From the NCBI GenBank assembly GCA_017467105.1, contig JAFTSU010000026.1, positions 1 through 39,796 of the forward strand: a stretch of 39,796 nucleotides of DNA, in the 5' to 3' direction. Below are positions 35,085 through 39,796 of this stretch, in pieces. Positions within the stretch are counted from its first letter, which is position 1, and every line of letters begins with the position of its first letter. The notes beneath the pieces are model-generated. The model saw nothing but the letters and a program-made list of their open reading frames with translations, was not told the DNA's origin and searched no databases. The translations under genes were made by a program, and so were the position numbers. This stretch comes from Clostridia bacterium (GTDB taxonomy: Bacteria > Bacillota > Clostridia > Oscillospirales > CAG-272).

Positions 35085-35732
35085 ATGGTAATTGAACCAA
35101 AAAAGAGAAATATAGCGTATCGCTGTCCCGAATGCGGTAGCGCGGTAATAGGTCTGGTAGGCAAATTCGCTCTGGCAGCAAATCTGTTACGTCTGAAATG
35201 CACCTGCGGCGAGGGCGCTCCTCTGGATATAAAAATGGAGTCCGACGGAAAAATAAGACTGTCGGTGCCCTGCGTGTTCTGCAAACAGAATCACAGCTAT
35301 ACGGTCAGCGAGGCAGTTTTCTTTGACCGAGAGCTGTTTTTGCTCAACTGTCCCTATGCCGGAATGGACATTGCCTTTATAGGCGAGGAATCCGATATTG
35401 ACGAACAGCTGCAGCGTACGGAAAATGAAATAAGACAGCTAATGTCCGCTCTGGAGGCCGAGGAGCTATCCGATATACAGCCTGCGGAAATGAATGAGGA
35501 TGAAATACTTCCCGACCCCGCGGTATATGACACGCTGCGCTTTCTCGTCCGCGATCTTGAGGAAAGCGGAAAGCTGAGCTGTCCGTGCGGAGAGGGAGAG
35601 TACGATCTGCGCTTCTGCGACGGAGGTGTTCAGGTCTATTGTGAGAGATGTGGGGCAACTCATACCTTCTACGCTACTACTCCGACTATGGCAGAGGAGT
35701 ATCTAGAAACAGAGGAAATCAAGCTAAAGTAA
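35085..35732 (+). CDS. unknown cysteine-rich, zinc-ribbon-like protein
   Basis: I do not recognise the family. The 215 residues contain three cysteine clusters that look like split zinc ribbons: CPEC (14-17) with CTC (39-41); CVFC (63-66) with Cys89; and CPC (166-168) with Cys178 and CERC (186-189). An acidic helical stretch (about 103-145) separates the second and third. There is no signal or membrane helix, so it is cytoplasmic. CGGAG lies before the start. A weak terminator follows and the next gene converges on it. Confidence 0.75.
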   Translation: MVIEPKKRNIAYRCPECGSAVIGLVGKFALAANLLRLKCTCGEGAPLDIKMESDGKIRLSVPCVFCKQNHSYTVSEAVFFDRELFLLNCPYAGMDIAFIGEESDIDEQLQRTENEIRQLMSALEAEELSDIQPAEMNEDEILPDPAVYDTLRFLVRDLEESGKLSCPCGEGEYDLRFCDGGVQVYCERCGATHTFYATTPTMAEEYLETEEIKLK

Positions 35733-35743
35733 TCACGCAGTCA

Positions 35744-35762
35744 GCCAAATGTTTGGTTTTTT
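35744..35762 (+). terminator. weak intrinsic terminator
   Basis: GCCAA (35744-35748) can pair with TTGGT (35753-35757) around a four-base loop, followed by a run of T. The stem is short, so confidence is limited. Confidence 0.4.
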
Positions 35763-35771
35763 GATGATATT

Positions 35772-36341
35772 TTAGAGCAGACCGTAGTATTTAAGCACTC
35801 CTCGATATATTCCCGTAGAGAAAAGATATGGCGAATCGCTTAATAATTCCGCATCGTAAGGATTAGTTATAAAACCCATCTCAACAAGAACGGCGGGCAT
35901 AACCGTTTCCTTTAACACGTAGAGCCCTGGGCGATATACTATGCCGCGGTTTTTAAGGCCTGTAGTAAGAGTGAGCTGCTCCAGGATCTGCTCTCCGAGC
36001 GCCACCGCAACAGTAGCTCCGGGGCCGTATACTAACGCTTCGTTACCCGATGCGTTTGAGTTTTCGACCGCGTTATTATGAAGGGAAAGAAATACGTCGG
36101 CTCCCCATGAATTTGCCTCGTTAACTCTTTCACTGAGGCTGGTCGAGTTGCTTGTTCCCTTCACCGTATCCGGTGTCGGACGGGAAAGTCTGGGCTCAAA
36201 TTCCGGATTTGTCAGAAAAAGATTATACAGTCTTCTACCTATCTCGTAGGTTATATCCTGCTCATAGAGTCCGTTGCCCTCTGCTCCCGTATTGAAATCT
36301 TTTGGGTTGTGTCCTTGGTCAATATATATTTTTATTGCCAT
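35772..36341 (-). CDS. N-acetylmuramoyl-L-alanine amidase (Amidase_3)
   Basis: A 189-residue zinc amidase that cleaves the bond between muramic acid and the peptide in peptidoglycan. Zinc ligands are His11, Glu27 and His88, and the catalytic glutamate is Glu154 (VEMGFITN). It consists of the catalytic domain alone: no signal peptide, membrane helix or wall-binding repeat. It therefore either acts from within (after lysis or in a spore compartment) or leaves by another route. AAGGAAGG precedes the start. It stands alone between genes on the other strand. Confidence 0.92.
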   Translation of the reverse strand: MAIKIYIDQGHNPKDFNTGAEGNGLYEQDITYEIGRRLYNLFLTNPEFEPRLSRPTPDTVKGTSNSTSLSERVNEANSWGADVFLSLHNNAVENSNASGNEALVYGPGATVAVALGEQILEQLTLTTGLKNRGIVYRPGLYVLKETVMPAVLVEMGFITNPYDAELLSDSPYLFSTGIYRGVLKYYGLL

Positions 36342-36406
36342 AAGTACCTTCCTTATTTATATTTATACTGTATTAAAAGTCTATGCACTGAACGGATTTT
36401 TAGATT

Positions 36407-37183
36407 ATGAATGAAATGAAAAGACTGCTCAGCTTTGTCAGGCGGGCTGTAGACGATTATAATATGATCGACGACGGAGATAGGATCGCTGTCGGCGTGT
36501 CGGGAGGTAAGGATTCTCTCGCACTACTCTACGCTCTGTCTGAAATGAGGCGTTTTTACCCCAAAAAATACGATATCGTAGCCGTAACGGTGGATATGGG
36601 CTTTGCGGGAATGGATTATTCTCCCATCGAAGCCTTTTGCAAGGAAAAGAATATTGAATACGTAGTAGAAAAGACGGAGATAGCAAAGATCATCTTTGAC
36701 GTGAGAAAAGAGCCTAATCCCTGCTCTCTCTGCGCTAAAATGCGAAGAGGCTCTCTTCACGCCGCGGCTCAGGCTCACTCATGCAACAAGGTTGCGCTGG
36801 GACATCACTATGATGATGCAGTTGAAACCTTTATGATGAATCTGTTCTTTGAGGGACGACTTGGCTGCTTCTCACCTAAAAGCTATCTCTCGAACAGGCG
36901 GCTCACCCTTATCAGACCCCTTCTCTACGCTACGGAAAAGGACGTTCAGTATTTCGCCAGACGCAGAGAGCTTCCTATAGTTAAAAATATGTGTCCTGAG
37001 GACAAGGCTACAGAGAGAGAAAATATAAAAAATCTGCTTTCTATGCTTGAAAAGGATAACAAGGGCGTTAAGCACCGTATTTTCAACGCTATGTGCAAGG
37101 GAGAGATAGACGGCTTTAAGCTCTGCGGAAGATATCCCGATGCAGGAAAAATTGACGAAGGAGAAAACAATGAACATACGTAA
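36407..37183 (+). CDS. TtcA-family tRNA thiolation protein
   Basis: A 258-residue PP-loop ATPase. It has the PP-loop SGGKDS (32-37), Cys106 and Cys109 (PCSLC) and Cys196 (NMCPEDK), matching the three cysteines that hold the iron-sulphur cluster of TtcA, plus GHHYDDAVETF. TtcA makes 2-thiocytidine at tRNA position 32; close relatives make other thio groups, so I do not assign the symbol outright. The Shine-Dalgarno sequence is weak and a start three codons later is possible. Its end overlaps the next gene by 14 bases. Confidence 0.85.
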   Translation: MNEMKRLLSFVRRAVDDYNMIDDGDRIAVGVSGGKDSLALLYALSEMRRFYPKKYDIVAVTVDMGFAGMDYSPIEAFCKEKNIEYVVEKTEIAKIIFDVRKEPNPCSLCAKMRRGSLHAAAQAHSCNKVALGHHYDDAVETFMMNLFFEGRLGCFSPKSYLSNRRLTLIRPLLYATEKDVQYFARRRELPIVKNMCPEDKATERENIKNLLSMLEKDNKGVKHRIFNAMCKGEIDGFKLCGRYPDAGKIDEGENNEHT

Positions 37184-38069
37184 CAATCTGATAACGTATC
37201 TTGACGATTTCGAGTATGAAAATGAAATCAGAGAGAGCGTGCTGTCAAACCTGGATAAGCTGCTAAAGCACTTGGAAATCGGTAATAAGATCGAGCATTA
37301 TACTGAGTTATATCAAAACGGAGTCTTTGATTTTGACGGTTTGCGCGAGGCTGCCGTCTCAGCGGCAGAGACGTCCGGAATAAGCGAGATGGAATCCTGT
37401 TTTATTCATATGGTATCACTTGCCAATTTTGCTCTTCCCTTCTTTGAAAGGCGTGGACTTGGCAAGGCTGAATGGTATGATTCCATGATAGATTTCAAGT
37501 GGAAGATGCGGGAAAACAAAAAAAGATTCGGACTGTGGGGGATCAACGCAGAGTGGCATAAGAAATTCTTCACCGCTGATAGAATCGCGTTTGGAAGACT
37601 GCAATACAATCTGCTCGACAGTGAACGTACCTTCAAGGGCAAAACCGTAGACGTAACCGAGGGACAAACGGTGGTAACGATACATATTCCCTCAGATGAC
37701 AGAACTCCGTTCAGCCGCGAAAACCGATACAGCTCCTACGTGCGCGCGGAGAATTACTATAGAAGGATCGTTCCGGACGGAAGAGTTATTTTCAGATGCG
37801 GAACCTGGCTTTTAAACACCTTACACCGCGAAATACTGCCGGAGGGATCAAACATACGAGGGTTTCTCGATGATTTTGAGATCGATCCCGACAGCTACGA
37901 AGTATCAAACGGTGATCTGTGGCGCATATTCTACGTAAACAGCTACAATGGAGATCCGTCCACGCTGCCCGAATCCTCCTCTCTGATGCGAGCATACAAG
38001 AAGCATCTGATAGGTGGCGGACAAATAGGAAAAATGGTAGGATATATCCCCGGAGAGAGCCTGAGATAA
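37170..38069 (+). CDS. acyltransferase-like protein (GNAT-like C-terminal domain)
   Basis: A 299-residue protein. The C-terminal half (about 160-290: VTIHIPSDDRTPFSRENRYSS, then RCGTWLLNTLHREILPEGSNI and a final DLWRIFYVN region) resembles the GNAT-like domain of Clostridia and actinobacterial acyltransferase-domain proteins; the N-terminal half is helical. Substrate unknown. I choose the ATG at 37170 since AAGGAG lies just upstream; the frame is open from 37140 but that start has no ribosome binding site. The start overlaps the ttcA-like gene by 14 bases, so the two are co-translated. Confidence 0.65.
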   Translation: MNIRNNLITYLDDFEYENEIRESVLSNLDKLLKHLEIGNKIEHYTELYQNGVFDFDGLREAAVSAAETSGISEMESCFIHMVSLANFALPFFERRGLGKAEWYDSMIDFKWKMRENKKRFGLWGINAEWHKKFFTADRIAFGRLQYNLLDSERTFKGKTVDVTEGQTVVTIHIPSDDRTPFSRENRYSSYVRAENYYRRIVPDGRVIFRCGTWLLNTLHREILPEGSNIRGFLDDFEIDPDSYEVSNGDLWRIFYVNSYNGDPSTLPESSSLMRAYKKHLIGGGQIGKMVGYIPGESLR

Positions 38070-38395
38070 TAGTGTGACCTCATAGGAGGCGGAAACAATC
38101 TTCGCGATTTCTGATTTTGTCCGATACGTTGATCCGTAGCCGCTTCTATCCTCCGGTGCTATATACTCTTTTCACTTAGAAAGTATAAAGAAGAGCATTT
38201 GGCATATCGTTCGTATCAGGCGTTACGGTAAGCTAATGCTCTTTCAAATATTTATCTATTATGATGTTTTGGTGTGTTTTTAAAAAAAAAATAATTTTCG
38301 CATTTGAGAAAACGGGAGATTTCGGGAGGTTTCGGGAGATTTTTGGAGGTTTGTTTTTTTAAATCGATTTTTTTAAAAAATTCTTTCAAAAAGTG
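38070..38395. other. gene-free stretch with inverted and tandem repeats
   Basis: I find no gene here. It holds a 9-bp perfect inverted repeat (AAGAGCATT 38191-38199 with AATGCTCTT 38235-38243) and, near 38084-38160, possible long-range pairing between GAGGCGG and CCGCTTC. A very A/T-rich part with A-runs and T-runs surrounds four tandem 10-bp units (38313-38352). No clear terminator for the upstream gene is seen. Confidence 0.5.
38313..38352 (+). repeat. four tandem 10-bp units upstream of the rplM promoter
   Basis: Units CGGGAGATTT (38313), CGGGAGGTTT (38323), CGGGAGATTT (38333) and TTGGAGGTTT (38343) follow without spacers. The period of about one helical turn puts all the GGGAG tracts on one face of the DNA. 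They end 44 bases before the -35 of the rplM promoter, with T/A-tracts between. Confidence 0.7.
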
Positions 38396-38424
38396 TTGAC
38401 AACTATGGAAATATATGCTATAAT
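38396..38424 (+). promoter_or_regulatory. consensus promoter of rplM-rpsI
   Basis: TTGACA (38396-38401) and TATAAT (38419-38424) are both perfect with a 17-base spacer, as expected for a ribosomal-protein operon. Confidence 0.92.
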
Positions 38425-38430
38425 ATGTAG

Positions 38431-38470
38431 GCTTTGAAAAGGCTCGTACAAGGTACGGCAAACTAAATAT
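38431..38470 (+). ncRNA. candidate L13 ribosomal protein leader
   Basis: The short leader contains a hairpin: bases 38442-38449 pair with 38453-38459 (7 bp, one bulged T, loop AAG). It lies directly between the promoter and the rplM ribosome binding site. Firmicutes are known to carry a conserved L13 leader thought to bind L13 and repress the operon. I recognise the position and hairpin but cannot align it to the family. Confidence 0.45.
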
Positions 38471-38484
38471 TGGAGGAAATTAAA

Positions 38485-38910
38485 ATGTCTACATTCATGG
38501 CAAATGCAAACAACATCGAACGCAGATGGTTTGTTATTGATGCAGCAGGTAAGCCCCTTGGCAAAACCGCTGTTAAGGCTGCTGAGATTCTTCGCGGCAA
38601 GCACAGACCCGAGTTCACCCCCCATGCTGACTGCGGTGAGTACGTTATTATCGTAAACGCTGCAAAGGCTGTTCTGACCGGCAAGAAGCTGGAGCAGAAG
38701 TTCTACCGTCATCACTCCGGTTATATCGGCGGACTTAAGGAAGTTAACTACAAGACCCTTATGGCTACCCGTCCCGAGAAGGCTATGGAGCTCGCAGTTA
38801 AGGGTATGCTCCCTCACAACCACATCGGTGATAAGTCCTTCACCCGTCTGCACGTATATGCAGATGCATCTCACAAGCAGGCTGCTCAGAAGCCTATCGT
38901 AGTTGACTAA
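38485..38910 (+). CDS. rplM: 50S ribosomal protein L13
   Basis: The 141 residues match L13 along the whole length, including RRWFVIDA, LGKTAVKAAEILRGKH, FTPHADCGEYVIIVNA and the YRHHSGYIGGLKE region, followed by MLPHN. I place the start at ATG 38485 after GGAGGAAAT; an in-frame TTG at 38470 would place the ribosome binding site inside the gene. It is followed after 18 bases by rpsI, the usual pair. Confidence 0.98.
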   Translation: MSTFMANANNIERRWFVIDAAGKPLGKTAVKAAEILRGKHRPEFTPHADCGEYVIIVNAAKAVLTGKKLEQKFYRHHSGYIGGLKEVNYKTLMATRPEKAMELAVKGMLPHNHIGDKSFTRLHVYADASHKQAAQKPIVVD

Positions 38911-38928
38911 TAAGGGAGGAAATGTGTA

Positions 38929-39330
38929 ATGTATACTAGTGCAAAGCCCTATTTCTACGGCACAGGCAGAAGAAAGAAGTCCGTAGCAAGAGTTCGTCTC
39001 TATCCCGGTACCGGCGCTGTTACTGTTAACGGCAGAGACGTTTCCGACTACTTTGGTCTGGAAACCTTAAAGTATATTGTTAATCAGCCCTTCGGTGTTA
39101 CTGATACCGTTGGCAAGTTCGACGTTGTAGCTAACGTTCAGGGCGGTGGCTTCTCCGGCCAGGCTGGCGCAATCCGTCACGGTGTTGCCCGCGCTCTTCT
39201 TTCCGCAGACGAAAACTACAAGCCCCTTCTCAAGAAAGCTGGATTCCTTACTCGTGATCCTCGTATGAAGGAGAGAAAGAAGTACGGTCTCAAGGGCGCT
39301 CGTCGTGCACCTCAGTTCTCCAAGAGATAA
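38929..39330 (+). CDS. rpsI: 30S ribosomal protein S9
   Basis: The 133 residues match S9: [24 protein letters not shown] near the start, [20 protein letters not shown], and the conserved C-terminal [11 protein letters not shown]-like tail (here [12 protein letters not shown]), whose final Lys-Arg reaches the P-site tRNA. GGGAGGAAA lies before the start. Confidence 0.98.
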   Translation: MYTSAKPYFYGTGRRKKSVARVRLYPGTGAVTVNGRDVSDYFGLETLKYIVNQPFGVTDTVGKFDVVANVQGGGFSGQAGAIRHGVARALLSADENYKPLLKKAGFLTRDPRMKERKKYGLKGARRAPQFSKR

Positions 39331-39350
39331 TTTCGACCTTGTCGAATACA

Positions 39351-39381
39351 AAAAATGCTCCGTTTTTTCGGAGCATTTTTT
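39351..39381 (+). terminator. intrinsic terminator of rplM-rpsI
   Basis: AAAAATGCTCCG (39351-39362) pairs perfectly with CGGAGCATTTTT (39369-39380) around six T, followed by more T. A smaller TTCGAC/GTCGAA hairpin (39332-39346) precedes it. Confidence 0.92.
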
Positions 39382-39407
39382 ATTATCTCTTTGATAAGCT
39401 TGGGTGC

Positions 39408-39592
39408 AATGAAATCTGCCTTTGGCAGAACAAATCCACCATAGGTGGATGAAATCGCTTCGCGACGAAATCCGAATCGGTCGGGTTATAGTGGCAGATT
39501 TCATTTATCCCGAGGCTTGTCCTCGGATTTCATCTGAACGTAGTGAAGATTTCATCCGTCTTTGCGGATTTCATCACCGTAGGTGATTTCAT
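39408..39592. repeat. array of small hairpins joined by GAA/TTC
   Basis: Seven or eight short hairpins lie head to tail: 39415-39429, 39434-39450, 39455-39465, a poor one near 39472-39480, 39510-39526, 39532-39550 (two mismatches), 39554-39569 and 39573-39587. They are joined by the trinucleotide GAA in the first half and TTC in the second, so the octamer ATGAAATC or its complement GATTTCAT recurs seven times (two and five), with variants between. A perfect 13-bp inverted repeat (39408-39420 and 39493-39505) encloses the first half. No gene lies in it. Confidence 0.85.
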
Positions 39593-39608
39593 TCTCTCTG
39601 CCGTCCTA

Positions 39609-39637
39609 TTTACTTTTTGCCGTTTTTATGGTATAAT
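39609..39637 (+). promoter_or_regulatory. promoter of the last gene
   Basis: TTTACT (39609-39614) and TATAAT (39632-39637) are 17 bases apart, with TG one base before the -10. Confidence 0.7.
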
Positions 39638-39675
39638 ACAACTAATCGATAAACTTGAATTTGTAGGTGCGTGCA

Positions 39676-39796
39676 ATGAACCTAATAGAATTAACTCACA
39701 AGAACGATATTTTACAAACATATGAGATTTACAAACACTGTATGTTTATGCCTACCGAAGAAAAGTTTAATAAGAAAGTAGAACAATTTCTGAATA
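39676..39796 (+). CDS. partial gene, possibly a GNAT acetyltransferase
   Basis: An open frame starts at ATG 39676 after TAGGTG and continues past the window edge (40 codons seen). The opening IELTHKNDILQTYEIYKHCMF has the look of a GNAT N-terminus (a first strand, then a short helix after an aspartate), but too little is visible for a firm call. The promoter 39 bases upstream supports that it is a real gene. Confidence 0.5.
   Translation, partial: MNLIELTHKNDILQTYEIYKHCMFMPTEEKFNKKVEQFLN

Noticed and set aside
38470-38484. Five extra codons (TTG start) for rplM
   Set aside because: They contain the GGAGGAAAT ribosome binding site of the ATG at 38485, so the gene starts at the ATG.
39408-39592. 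Possible CRISPR array
   Set aside because: The repeats are 8 bases and flip orientation; the intervening units are palindromes, not unique spacers, and no cas gene is present.

Overview
The window looks like a chromosomal segment of an anaerobic, spore-forming Clostridia (Bacillota), probably an uncultured gut-type relative of the Oscillospiraceae/Eubacteriales. The reasons are a germination protease (gpr), a DUF4364 protein, zinc-ribbon proteins of the CxxC-x17-CxxC kind, strong AGGAGG-type ribosome binding sites, several textbook sigma-A promoters and many intrinsic terminators. The taxonomic placement is inference. I see no insertion sequence, prophage, CRISPR array, intact tRNA or rRNA.

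Layout. 1-250: unexplained leader with two hairpins. 251-4038 (+): argJ and argF (late ornithine/arginine synthesis), then an HtrA-like lipoprotein protease closed by an 18-bp hairpin terminator. 4160-8351 (-): marR followed by two ABC half-exporters, an autoregulated drug-efflux type operon with a clear promoter and operator. 8579-9688 (+): a Nudix hydrolase and a small YcxB-like membrane protein. 9791-11658 (-): a low-molecular-weight tyrosine phosphatase, sfsA and trmL. 11854-16739 (+): secA with two unknown membrane proteins in overlapping or near-overlapping frames. 16848-18245 (+): a MATE exporter. 18416-20088 (-): a zinc-ribbon protein, a broken tRNA-like element, a sigma factor and a DUF4364 protein. 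20199-21083 (+): gpr. 21080-29585 (-): a long, tightly packed housekeeping run: cysS, thrE-like exporter, Sel1-repeat protein, VanZ-like protein, DUF512 radical-SAM protein, der, obg, nitroreductase. 29868-34328 (+): ftsK/spoIIIE with a very long acidic linker. 34433-35732 (+): DJ-1/PfpI protein and a cysteine-rich protein. 35772-36341 (-): an N-acetylmuramoyl-L-alanine amidase. 36407-38069 (+): ttcA-like gene and an overlapping acyltransferase-like gene. 38485-39330 (+): rplM-rpsI with promoter, candidate L13 leader and terminator. 39408-39592: an unusual array of small hairpins. The last gene (39676 on) runs off the window.

Most of the content is core chromosome: amino-acid synthesis, protein export (secA), ribosome and tRNA functions (obg, der, cysS, trmL, ttcA, rplM, rpsI) and chromosome segregation. 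The parts most worth a second look are the hairpin array after rpsI, the collapsed tRNA-like sequence before the zinc-ribbon gene, the ArgJ with altered active-site motifs, the two membrane proteins locked to secA, the AACAGTAT repeats before the YcxB-like gene, and the four 10-bp tandem repeats before the rplM promoter.
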